Shown: piece after piece, positions 1 through 5,853 of the stretch
Layout of the letters: each line of letters begins with the position of its first letter
Position numbering within the stretch: position 1 is the stretch's first letter
Origin: an uncultured Eubacteriales bacterium
GTDB lineage: Bacteria > Bacillota > Clostridia > Oscillospirales > Acutalibacteraceae
DNA: 13,948 bases
Direction of reading: 5' to 3'
Assembly (NCBI GenBank): GCA_900317215.1
Contig: ONFW01000024.1
Location: 1-13,948, forward strand
The notes under the pieces: model-generated
The model's database searches: none
Seen by the model: the letters and a program-made list of their open reading frames with translations, nothing else
What the model was told of the DNA's origin: nothing
Translations under genes and position numbers: made by a program

Positions 1-235
1 ACTGCTCACTTATTGAATCGTAGTCAGTATTGCGGAAAATGCAGTGTGCAGTTACTTCGTCAGCCTTTATCGAAGCCTCCTCACTCAAAAGCATCTCGTA
101 CTTTTTATCTGTATTTTTCTGCTCTGTCGATACCGGAGCCGCCTTTGAGGGCGCATCCTTCTTTCCGCATGAGGTCATGCACATAACTCCGGCCAGTATT
201 GAGACAGCGATCAGCATAGCAGATGCTCTTTTCAA
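1..235 (-). CDS. Putative lipoprotein, 5' part only (runs off the left edge)
   Basis: Reading leftward from a TTG codon at 235-233 gives about 78 residues beginning MKRASAMLIAVSILAGV. This is a positively charged n-region and a hydrophobic core, followed by a lipobox-like M-T-S-C and then GKKDAPSK, so a diacylglyceryl-modified Cys and an outward-facing low-complexity linker are expected. The TTG is chosen because GGAGGAG (250-244) sits 8 nt before it. The in-frame GTG at 244-242 overlaps that ribosome binding site, and the nearby ATG (240-238) is out of frame and hits a stop at once. A consensus promoter lies just upstream. The mature part seen here (EEASIKADEVTAHCIF and so on) is too short to assign a family. 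Lipoprotein export is inferred from the signal; the function is unknown. Confidence 0.72.
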   Translation of the reverse strand, partial: MKRASAMLIAVSILAGVMCMTSCGKKDAPSKAAPVSTEQKNTDKKYEMLLSEEASIKADEVTAHCIFRNTDYDSISEQ

Positions 236-265
236 TTCATTCACTCCTCCGAATAATATAGGCTC

Positions 266-294
266 ATTATATCAGTTAAGAGGCTATTTTTCAA
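266..294 (-). promoter_or_regulatory. Sigma-A type promoter of the lipoprotein gene
   Basis: On the minus strand, TTGAAA (294-289) and TATAAT (271-266) are separated by exactly 17 bp. Transcription should begin near 259, leaving a leader of about 25 nt with GGAGGAG before the TTG start. This is a near-consensus vegetative promoter. Confidence 0.75.
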
Positions 295-498
295 TACAGT
301 TGTCCCCTCTTTTTCAATCTGTCCTTCGTATTTGCGGGGGACTTTTTTGCATACCAAAAGGGCTGTCAAGCCGGATATGTCCGGAAACGGGTTTCTGAAA
401 TTCTGAGTTTTCTATTCATTATTACCGCATCACGCATTAAAACACGGCGAATTTAGGAAGGCTCGTTAGGAAGGCTGCGAAGCATTTTTTCTCAAGAA
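295..498. other. Intergenic region between divergent genes, with a short tandem repeat
   Basis: No gene is visible between the lipoprotein promoter and the next -35 box. The stretch holds a small hairpin, CCGGA-TATG-TCCGG (371-384), without a T-run. It also holds a direct repeat in which TTAGGAAGGCT occurs at 453-463 and again at 466-476 (13-bp period). The repeat ends 22 bp before the -35 box of the downstream gene. Confidence 0.5.
453..476. repeat. Two-copy 13-bp-period direct repeat upstream of a promoter
   Basis: TTAGGAAGGCT is present twice without mismatch, at 453-463 and 466-476, with CG between the copies. The spacing of roughly one helical turn (13 bp) and the position just upstream of the -35 element at 499 would suit binding of an activator. 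That role is inference only. Confidence 0.5.
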
Positions 499-527
499 TT
501 GACAAATGCTTTAAATCGATTTATAAT
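499..527 (+). promoter_or_regulatory. Consensus sigma-A promoter of the secreted-protein gene
   Basis: TTGACA (499-504) and TATAAT (522-527) both match the consensus perfectly, with a 17-bp spacer. Transcription should start near 534, giving a short leader of about 28 nt with AAGGAGG at 546-552. This predicts strong expression. Confidence 0.85.
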
Positions 528-561
528 AATACTATTATATTTTTTAAGGAGGAAATCTATC

Positions 562-1392
562 ATGAATTTCAAAAAAAGCATAATAGCCGGTCTTGCAGCC
601 CTGGCTGTAGCCTGCCCTGCGATAGCCGCAAATGCAGCAACTATAGGGTATTCTTCCCAGGGCGCGGATTTTTACGTCAGCGCAGGCCAGGAAACCAAGG
701 TAACAGTTACTCTTGATAACATTGCGCTTGACGTTCCCTGTCACGAGCCGCACATAATGCTGGACGTGACCGTAACCATTCCTGCAGATGCGCTTCCGGA
801 GGGTGCCTATACCTTTACAGCGGATTCGCTGCTGAACAACGGGGAAAACTCCTCTCCCGAGTTTTATTATGTTTACGAGGCTCTTATAAACAATGTGTTT
901 GCAGATGACCCCGATGAGATCATCGACTATGACGTATTTGATTTCAGCTTTACAAACGAAAATGGCGAGAAGGTATCCCCGAAGGGAGCAATCATCACTA
1001 TCAACGCACAGGATTACAACCACTTCTACAATATCGGTTTTGTAATAAATGAGGATGGCAGCCTTTCCTCTTTTCCTGTAGCTGACAATTCCGGGATCTA
1101 TGATATGGTTCCGCCTCATTTTTCAAGATTTATTCTTGCTCAGGTAAAACATCCCGATCAGTTTATAATTGAAGACGAGTCTGCACCTGAAGTGGATGAT
1201 CCTCCCGCTCCGCAGCCCATCACAATTCCCGAGTCTACCGACACCACTGTGAGCAATCCCCAGCCCAAGCCCGATGATAAAGGTGCAAACACAGGCGACA
1301 ACAGTTCTGCCTTTGCAGCAGTTATCGCTGTTGCAGCTCTTGCTTCACTCGGAATTGCAGCAGTCGCAAGAACAAGAAGGAAATCCGACTGA
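562..1392 (+). CDS. Secreted, probably wall-anchored protein of unknown function
   Basis: A 276-aa protein starting at ATG 562. AAGGAGG (546-552) lies 9 nt before it; an upstream in-frame ATG at 499 falls inside the -35 box and is rejected. Residues 1-25 form a signal peptide (charged MNFKK, Ala/Leu-rich core, A-N-A cleavage site). Residues about 26-200 form a beta-rich ectodomain with no motif I can name. Residues about 205-242 are a Pro/Asp/Thr-rich linker. The C-terminus has N-T-G-D (243-246), a hydrophobic helix (about 250-269) and a basic tail RTRRKSD. That order (TG-containing motif, helix, positive tail) is the layout of a sortase sorting signal, although the motif is not a canonical LPXTG. 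The gene stands alone, with its own promoter and terminator. A surface location is well supported; ligand or enzymatic role is unknown. Confidence 0.8.
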   Translation: MNFKKSIIAGLAALAVACPAIAANAATIGYSSQGADFYVSAGQETKVTVTLDNIALDVPCHEPHIMLDVTVTIPADALPEGAYTFTADSLLNNGENSSPEFYYVYEALINNVFADDPDEIIDYDVFDFSFTNENGEKVSPKGAIITINAQDYNHFYNIGFVINEDGSLSSFPVADNSGIYDMVPPHFSRFILAQVKHPDQFIIEDESAPEVDDPPAPQPITIPESTDTTVSNPQPKPDDKGANTGDNSSAFAAVIAVAALASLGIAAVARTRRKSD

Positions 1393-1437
1393 CCCTGATG
1401 CGGAAATAAATGCATAAAACAACAGCTCGAGCATAAA

Positions 1438-1457
1438 GCTGCTCATAGCTGAGCAGC
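1438..1457. other. Perfect 8-bp hairpin after the secreted-protein gene
   Basis: GCTGCTCA (1438-1445) and TGAGCAGC (1450-1457) pair around a 4-nt loop. No T-run follows, so this is not a terminator by itself. It lies upstream of the real terminator and may protect the 3' end of the transcript (inference). Confidence 0.45.
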
Positions 1458-1479
1458 CGGTCTCCCTCTTCACAGTAAG

Positions 1480-1532
1480 TACCCTGTATCTTTCGGATAT
1501 GTCATCCTATCCGACTGATACAGGGTATTTTT
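1480..1532 (+). terminator. Two-tier rho-independent terminator
   Basis: The outer stem TACCCTGTATC (1480-1490) pairs with GATACAGGGTA (1517-1527) over 11 bp. Inside it, CGGATA (1494-1499) pairs with TATCCG (1508-1513). TTTTT (1528-1532) follows directly. It ends the transcript of the secreted-protein gene. Confidence 0.85.
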
Positions 1533-1674
1533 CGTTAATGACGTATCAAGCATGTGAGCGTCAGCAGATCAACTCAGGATAAGTCTCAGAATCTCGTGAG
1601 CCGGCAGGCGAGACGGGGGAAACCATTTTTTGCCGGAAAAGGGAGCCCCCAGCGGACATATTATTGCTATACAC

Positions 1675-1703
1675 TTGACATAAAAGTCATAAAGCTTTAA
1701 AAT
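1675..1703 (+). promoter_or_regulatory. Sigma-A promoter of the zinc-ribbon/ArsR cluster
   Basis: TTGACA (1675-1680), a 17-bp spacer and TAAAAT (1698-1703). The predicted start near 1710 lies downstream of an in-frame ATG at 1705, which supports the ATG at 1738 as the true start of the next gene. From the terminator to this promoter (1533-1674) I see no further structure or gene. Confidence 0.8.
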
Positions 1704-1737
1704 AATGTTATGCAAAACGATCATCGGAGGTGATGAA

Positions 1738-2706
1738 ATGGCAGAGGATAATATAAAGATGATAGAGATCAAAAACGACAATATGTGGTTCAAGGGATCG
1801 CCTGTCATTTTGTGCTCAATGAGACTTGCTCTCGATACAAAAACGGGAGATATGTTTACCTCAGCTAAATTTCTGAACATACAGCCTGATAATCTGCAGT
1901 CGATCACGTTTGACGTTATCTGCTATGACGAAGATCGCAAGCCGATCAATGTCATTCAAAACGTGACCTACAGCGGACTTGATATTTCAAGAAATACAGA
2001 CTTCGGCTTCCACCGCAAAATCAAAATTCCCGATATCTCCACAAGGAATGTCGAATACGTTATCAAAAGCGTGTCAAATTCCAAGGGGCAGACATGGGAT
2101 AATGAAGGCTGCAAGCACTTTGACCGGAAGCTTGAGCAGAAGAGCATATATACCGTTCAGGGCGATTATAACAAGCAATTCCTCGATCTCTGCACCAGAA
2201 GCGGAATTGACGGAATGAATCTGGTTCTCCAGCCTGAGTTTGAGGACGACCACTGGCTCTGCGCCTGCGGAGCCTTTAACTGGAACGATGAGGTCAAGTG
2301 CTCTCAGTGCAGGATAAGCCGTTCATGGCTTACAAAGAACACACGCATTGAAACGCTGCAGAAGCGCAAAGAGGTGCAGGATGCCGATGCCCAGCAGGTC
2401 AAGGAGCTTGTTCAGGCAAGGGCAGCTCAGGCAAGCGACAAGTCAGCCGAACGTGCCGAATTTGAAGAAAGAAACGCGCGTATCCTTGCGGAACAGAAGC
2501 ATTTCAAGGCGCTGAAGCTCAGGAAAAACATTTTTATTGCTATCGGCATACTCATAATAATCGCAGGTCTGATCTATGCTCTTTTGACCTTTGTTTTTCC
2601 AAAGTTCCTCGAGGCAGAGGAATACGAAAAAGGCACCGATCTTGTAAACGCATCTCAACCTGCCCGGACAACAGTTTCCGAGGCGGATCCGAATAATCGG
2701 TATTGA
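1738..2706 (+). CDS. Zinc-ribbon protein with one C-terminal membrane helix, unknown function
   Basis: A 322-aa protein starting at ATG 1738, with GGAGG at 1726-1730. Residues about 1-125 look beta-rich, perhaps an Ig-like or similar sandwich (inference). A zinc-finger element follows at 173-195: W-L-C175-A-C177, then N181, C188 and C191 (CxC-x10-CxxC). This resembles the RanBP2-type pattern W-x-C-x(2,4)-C-x3-N-x6-C-x2-C, except that the first pair is spaced by one residue. Residues about 200-262 are Gln/Glu/Lys/Ala-rich and probably helical or coiled coil. A transmembrane helix spans about 265-289, with a polar tail of about 33 residues. There is no signal peptide, so the N-terminal domain and finger most likely face the cytoplasm. 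It is first gene of a cluster with a 41-aa membrane peptide and an ArsR regulator. I do not recognise the family. Confidence 0.8.
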   Translation: MAEDNIKMIEIKNDNMWFKGSPVILCSMRLALDTKTGDMFTSAKFLNIQPDNLQSITFDVICYDEDRKPINVIQNVTYSGLDISRNTDFGFHRKIKIPDISTRNVEYVIKSVSNSKGQTWDNEGCKHFDRKLEQKSIYTVQGDYNKQFLDLCTRSGIDGMNLVLQPEFEDDHWLCACGAFNWNDEVKCSQCRISRSWLTKNTRIETLQKRKEVQDADAQQVKELVQARAAQASDKSAERAEFEERNARILAEQKHFKALKLRKNIFIAIGILIIIAGLIYALLTFVFPKFLEAEEYEKGTDLVNASQPARTTVSEADPNNRY

Positions 2707-2723
2707 CCGAAAGGAGCATATTT

Positions 2724-2849
2724 ATGAAATTTATCAAACTCCTTCTCAGCATCACTGTTGCAATACTCGACATCACGCTTACTATCATGCTGATAAGAGC
2801 TCTCAGCGAGGAAGACGATCTTTCCGAATACAGGTGCGGCAGCGACTGA
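2724..2849 (+). CDS. Small single-pass membrane peptide (41 aa)
   Basis: ATG 2724 to TGA 2847-2849, with AAGGAG (2711-2716) 7 nt upstream. The peptide begins MKFIKLLLSITVAILDITL, is hydrophobic through about residue 25, and ends in an acidic tail that includes EEDDLSEYRCGSD. It starts 17 nt after the stop of the zinc-ribbon gene, so the two are very likely cotranscribed. Good ribosome binding site, membrane-protein composition and tight operon spacing support a real gene. The role is unknown; a small partner of the neighbouring membrane protein is possible but unproven. Confidence 0.65.
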   Translation: MKFIKLLLSITVAILDITLTIMLIRALSEEDDLSEYRCGSD

Positions 2850-2883
2850 ACCGCTGCTTTAAGCCCCTGAATCACAGGAGGGG
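2839..2883 (+). promoter_or_regulatory. Hairpins in the gap before the ArsR gene, one covering its ribosome binding site
   Basis: GCAGCG (2839-2844) pairs with CGCTGC (2852-2857) and only TTT follows, so it is at most a weak attenuator. Next, CCCCT (2864-2868) can pair with AGGGG (2879-2883), which is part of the AGGAGGGG that serves the ArsR start at 2889. The pairing could reduce or couple ArsR translation. It is visible in the sequence; regulation is inferred. Confidence 0.4.
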
Positions 2884-2888
2884 ATCTT

Positions 2889-3266
2889 ATGTCAGAAAAC
2901 AACTCAAAAAGGCTTCCTCACGACCACAATGGCGGAGCAGAGGACATTCTGTGCAGTATGCCCGACCTAACAACGGTGTGTACCGTTGCAATGGCTATGA
3001 AGCAGCTCGGAGATCCGAGCAGGCTCAGGATATTCTGGCTGTTGTGCCATTGCGAGGAATGTGTCATAAACATTGCGGCTGCTACGAATATGACAAGTCC
3101 TGCCGTATCTCATCATCTTCGGCTGCTGAAGAGCGCAGGACTCATCATCTCGGAAAGGCACGGCAAGGAGATGTATTACAAAGCCTCGAGCATACCCATA
3201 GCTGAAAAGCTGCATCATATCATCGAGGAGCTTGCAATGATCTCCTGCCCCGAAGAGCTTACATAA
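2889..3266 (+). CDS. ArsR/SmtB-family metalloregulator
   Basis: A 125-aa winged-helix repressor starting at ATG 2889 after AGGAGGGG. The core has the family pattern KQLGDPSRLRIFWLL (38-52), a recognition helix around SPAVSHHLRLL (70-80) and a beta wing ending in GKEMYYKA (92-99). Family members repress metal-resistance or transport genes and release DNA on binding metal. Candidate ligands are unusually Cys-rich: C53, C55 and C58 in C-H-C-E-E-C at the alpha3 position, with H11, H13, C22 and C31 toward the N-terminus and C120 near the end. The SmtB alpha5 zinc ligands appear not conserved (Ser and Pro where Asp and His would be), which suggests an alpha3/alpha3N-type sensor. No metal transporter is in the window. 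It follows the membrane peptide by 39 nt, and its target is unknown. Confidence 0.88.
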   Translation: MSENNSKRLPHDHNGGAEDILCSMPDLTTVCTVAMAMKQLGDPSRLRIFWLLCHCEECVINIAAATNMTSPAVSHHLRLLKSAGLIISERHGKEMYYKASSIPIAEKLHHIIEELAMISCPEELT

Positions 3267-3301
3267 AAAAGCCCCGTATCATATCGGATACGGGGTCATT
3301 T
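3265..3301. terminator. Bidirectional terminator between convergent arsR-type gene and hemW
   Basis: CCCCGTATC (3272-3280) and GATACGGGG (3287-3295) form a perfect 9-bp stem with a 6-nt loop. A T-rich tract follows on the plus strand (TCATTTTTATT), and a run of six A precedes it, giving a T-run on the minus strand. It can therefore end both the rightward arsR cluster and the leftward hemW operon. Confidence 0.88.
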
Positions 3302-3304
3302 TTA

Positions 3305-4396
3305 TTATTCCAGTAGATTTGCAATAACAGCGTTAGAGACAAGAAATCCCTTTTTTGTGAGTCTTATCCCCTTTTCATCAGTAACCGTGAACCCCGGCGT
3401 CACAAGTCTCTCAGCTCTTTTGCGGTATTTTTCGGGAAGCTCCCTGCCGAAGCGCTGTCTGTATTTCTCGAAGGATATACCCTCGGAAAGACGCAGACCG
3501 AGCATTATAAATTCCTCTTCTCCTCCGCCCTCGCCGTCATCGATAAGCTCATCTCTGTAAAAGCTCTCAAATGACCTTTCATAATGGCGCCGTCTGCCGT
3601 CAATAAACGAATGTGCCGCAGAACCGAAGCCAAAGTATTCCTCATCATGCCAATAGATCAGATTATGCCTGCTCTCAAAGCCCTCCCGGGAAAAATTCGA
3701 TATCTCATACTGGCGGTAGCCATATTCGTCAAGCGTGCTTACAGCAAGCATATAAAGCTCCGCCTGTTCGTCATCATCACATAGCCCAAGACTGTCTTTC
3801 ATGGCAAAATACGGAGTTCCCTCTTCTATCTTCAACAGATATGCAGATATATGCTCTGCTCCGTTTTCAGCGCAGAAGGCTATCGACCGCTTCAGGCTTT
3901 CTCCGGTCTGCGAGGGAGTAGCTATCATCAGGTCGAGTGAGATGTTCTCAAAGCCTGCTGCTCTTGCAGAGCTTATGCATCTCACGGCGTCACTGCTGCT
4001 GTGAAGCCTGCCCAGAAGCCTCAGCTCATTGTCATTGCAGGACTGCAGACCTATGGATACCCTGTTGAAGCCGCATTTTCTCAGAGTCTCAAAGGAAATA
4101 TCCTTTTTCCCCGGATTGACCTCAAGAGTCACCTCGGCATTTTCCGCAAGACCGAAGCCCTCCGACACAGCTCTATAGATACGGCACAGTCTTTCCTCAC
4201 CCAGAACAGCGGGAGTTCCTCCCCCAAAATACAAAGTATCGGCAATGCGTGGATATTTTTTCGCGCAGAGGCTTATCCTGTCGCAAAGTCTGCGGGTATA
4301 TTCCTCCATTTCGGCTTCATCAGCCCTTGTTGAGAAGAAATCGCAGTAAGGACATTTTCTTATACAAAACGGGATATGTACATATACGCCCGTCAT
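3305..4396 (-). CDS. hemW: HemW-like radical SAM heme chaperone
   Basis: A 363-aa protein. The N-terminus MTGVYVHIPFCIRKCPYCDF carries C11-x3-C15-x2-C18, the ligands of the radical SAM [4Fe-4S] cluster. The family motif YFGGGTPAVL follows, and H-N-L-I-Y-W with the downstream FGFGSAAHS segment is typical of HemW/HemN proteins. HemW was long annotated as oxygen-independent coproporphyrinogen III oxidase, but characterised members bind heme and act as chaperones rather than as oxidases. ATG 4396 is chosen because the radical SAM strand starts right after it and an AAAGGGTG ribosome binding site precedes it. The reading frame extends 28 codons upstream, but those overlap the upstream gene. The start overlaps that gene's stop (ATGA, 4396-4393), implying translational coupling. 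Last gene of the operon. Confidence 0.92.
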   Translation of the reverse strand: MTGVYVHIPFCIRKCPYCDFFSTRADEAEMEEYTRRLCDRISLCAKKYPRIADTLYFGGGTPAVLGEERLCRIYRAVSEGFGLAENAEVTLEVNPGKKDISFETLRKCGFNRVSIGLQSCNDNELRLLGRLHSSSDAVRCISSARAAGFENISLDLMIATPSQTGESLKRSIAFCAENGAEHISAYLLKIEEGTPYFAMKDSLGLCDDDEQAELYMLAVSTLDEYGYRQYEISNFSREGFESRHNLIYWHDEEYFGFGSAAHSFIDGRRRHYERSFESFYRDELIDDGEGGGEEEFIMLGLRLSEGISFEKYRQRFGRELPEKYRKRAERLVTPGFTVTDEKGIRLTKKGFLVSNAVIANLLE

Positions 4397-4740
4397 TTTT
4401 TTGCACCCTTTCTGAGAATGAACAGCATCTCCGCAAAAAGCGTGAGCAGAGAGCCCGCTATCAGAACGATATCGAAGCACATAAATGTATGAAACGAGGC
4501 TGCAAGACCTTCATAAGTCAGTTTTTCGCTCATTGTAAGAAAATATACAAAGGGTACGGCGTCGCTCGTGTCAACGGTCGATATTGCATTGTCTATCATA
4601 AAGGTAAAGATCACAAAGCAGATGAGAACAACAAGAACAGTTCCCGTTACGATCGGCTTTTTCGGTTTATTGATTATGCTCACCGACATAACGGACAGTA
4701 TCAGTGCAGCACCCACGATTATTATTATCGGATTAATCAT
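4393..4740 (-). CDS. Small three-helix membrane protein, unknown function
   Basis: A 115-aa protein starting at ATG 4740, with AGGAGA (revcomp of 4746-4751) just upstream. Hydrophobic segments lie near residues 4-22, 31-51 and 84-108; the tail RKGAKK is basic and probably cytoplasmic. No family motif is recognised. It lies 32 nt after the Nudix gene and overlaps hemW by 4 nt, so it belongs to that operon. Confidence 0.75.
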   Translation of the reverse strand: MINPIIIIVGAALILSVMSVSIINKPKKPIVTGTVLVVLICFVIFTFMIDNAISTVDTSDAVPFVYFLTMSEKLTYEGLAASFHTFMCFDIVLIAGSLLTLFAEMLFILRKGAKK

Positions 4741-4772
4741 TCTTTTCTCCTATCGCAGAAACGATCGTCAGC

Positions 4773-5324
4773 TCACAGCTCCGGCGTACCCATGCCCAAC
4801 ATCAGCGATACCTTAAGCACGGCAGTCTGAGTCTTGGCATCAGGCAGCTCACCTCTGAGAACCATTTGGACAGCCTGTTCAAGAGGTATTTTAACAACGT
4901 CAAGAAATTCCCCCTCGTCAAGCCTCTGGCTGTCGTAATGATTCACCCTGCAGAAATACAAATGTATGATCTCGCCGCAGTACCCGGGGCTGGGATAGAG
5001 CTTTCCGAGAGTCATATAGCCCCGTCCTACGGCGCCGGTCTCCTCCAGCAGTTCTCTTTTGCCGTTTTCCAGCGGATCCATACCCTTTTCAAGCTTTCCT
5101 GCAGGCAGTTCAAGCAATACCTCTTTATATGGATAGCGAAACTGTCTTACAAAGAGCAGCTCATTATTTTCTGTAAGGGCTGCAACAGCAACGCCTCCGG
5201 GGTGTGCAACGACCTCGCGCATTGCGCTGCTCCCGTCCTCAAGCTCCACCCTGTCAAGCTTTACATGGATAACACGTCCGACAAACTTATCCTGAGATTC
5301 TATTGTCTTTTCATAATGCGCCAT
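4773..5324 (-). CDS. Nudix hydrolase, probable ADP-ribose pyrophosphatase
   Basis: A 183-aa protein starting at ATG 5324, preceded by AGGAGGGG. The Nudix box spans G76 to A98: G76, then R90-E91-L92-L93-E94-E95-T-G97. The residues that bind catalytic Mg (E91, E94, E95) are intact. The expected first Glu of the GX5E element is Met82 instead (codon ATG at 5081-5079). The flanking pattern fits the ADP-ribose pyrophosphatase subgroup: VRQFRYPY (59-66), ELPAGKLE, and YPSPGYCGE (110-118) about 15 residues after the box. Such enzymes split ADP-ribose into AMP and ribose 5-phosphate and clear a reactive metabolite in the cytoplasm. First gene of the leftward operon with the membrane protein and hemW. 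Confidence 0.88.
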   Translation of the reverse strand: MAHYEKTIESQDKFVGRVIHVKLDRVELEDGSSAMREVVAHPGGVAVAALTENNELLFVRQFRYPYKEVLLELPAGKLEKGMDPLENGKRELLEETGAVGRGYMTLGKLYPSPGYCGEIIHLYFCRVNHYDSQRLDEGEFLDVVKIPLEQAVQMVLRGELPDAKTQTAVLKVSLMLGMGTPEL

Positions 5325-5352
5325 TCTTTCCCCTCCTGCTCTTTTTATTGTT

Positions 5353-5381
5353 ATTATATCTCATCACCACCAAAAAGTAAA
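5353..5381 (-). promoter_or_regulatory. Promoter of the Nudix-membrane protein-hemW operon
   Basis: On the minus strand, TATAAT (5358-5353) lies 17 bp downstream of TTTACT (5381-5376, 4 of 6 matches to TTGACA). The predicted leader is about 22 nt and contains the AGGAGGGG ribosome binding site. Confidence 0.65.
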
Positions 5382-5703
5382 GCCCCACCGCAGCGCCTTG
5401 TGTCCGCCGGGTAAGTCCTTTTCTAGCGAAAAAGTGGTTCCCCCGGTCTAACCTGCCAGCTCAGCCGGTGCTTCTCACCCTCCCTGAATTTGCTGTGTTT
5501 AGCTCTGTCTGTTTTCTTTGCGTCTGGATCTTTTATAAACACACGGCAACAGCGCTAAATACAACAGGTATTATCATAATGTTCAGTTATATACTATATG
5601 TTGTATAATGCAATAAAAATCAAAAAATGTTAAACAGATAAACGGATTATAATCATTATTTTTTGGTCATTAGAACGATTATTATTTTATGAACTTCAAA
5701 CGG
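5382..5703. other. Long non-coding region upstream of pflB, with an inverted repeat
   Basis: No gene is visible. The left part (about 5382-5550) has mixed composition; the right part (about 5555-5700) is strongly AT-rich. ATACAACA (5559-5566) and TGTTGTAT (5599-5606) form a perfect 8-bp inverted repeat with a 32-bp spacer. Such length before a fermentation gene is compatible with several regulator sites, but I cannot match any to a known regulator. Confidence 0.45.
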
Positions 5704-5732
5704 TTGACAAAAGAATGAAATAGCTATATATT
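5704..5732 (+). promoter_or_regulatory. Main promoter of pflB
   Basis: TTGACA (5704-5709), a 17-bp spacer, TATATT (5727-5732). The predicted start near 5739 leaves an untranslated leader of about 115 nt. Confidence 0.75.
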
Positions 5733-5754
5733 TAAGTTACGGAACATAATAATA

Positions 5755-5824
5755 AAGGACAAAAACAACTTAAAAAACCAAGCCCTTGACACAGAAAACA
5801 ACACAGCAGATCATGCTTGTCCTT
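5755..5824 (+). promoter_or_regulatory. Inverted repeat in the pflB leader, with a possible second promoter
   Basis: AAGGACAA (5755-5762) is the exact reverse complement of TTGTCCTT (5817-5824), so the leader can fold into a long-range stem enclosing 54 nt and ending 17 nt before AAGGAGC (5841-5847). An alternative stem, CAAGC (5779-5783) with GCTTG (5815-5819), competes with it. A consensus TTGACA (5786-5791) also lies inside, with GATCAT at 17-bp spacing; its -10 lacks the first T, so a second promoter is only possible. Confidence 0.4.
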
Positions 5825-5853
5825 ACTTGAAAAAAGCTGAAAGGAGCAACAAG

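Noticed and set aside
371..384. CCGGA-TATG-TCCGG as a terminator
   Set aside because: The stem is only 5 bp and no T-run follows on either strand.
30..398. Open frame of 122 codons on the plus strand
   Set aside because: It lies antisense to the lipoprotein start and runs through that gene's promoter; no ribosome binding site precedes it, and the minus-strand reading has a proper signal peptide and RBS.
544..1119. 191-codon minus-strand frame across the surface-protein gene
   Set aside because: No ribosome binding site or promoter, and the composition is that of an antisense shadow; the plus-strand gene has signal peptide, RBS and promoter.
2834..3205. 123-codon plus-strand frame overlapping the ArsR gene
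   Set aside because: Out-of-frame reading, rich in Arg, Ser and Gln with no domain; the ArsR frame has RBS and a full winged-helix pattern.
4866..5414. 182-codon plus-strand frame over the Nudix gene
   Set aside because: Antisense to an intact Nudix box and runs across that operon's promoter.
5604..5609. TATAAT as a further pflB promoter
   Set aside because: No acceptable -35 box at 16-18 bp and no extended -10 TG motif.
5625..5645. Possible Rex operator around ATGTTAAACAGATAAAC upstream of pflB
   Set aside because: Only the left half resembles TTGTTAA; the right half matches poorly, so it is not supported.
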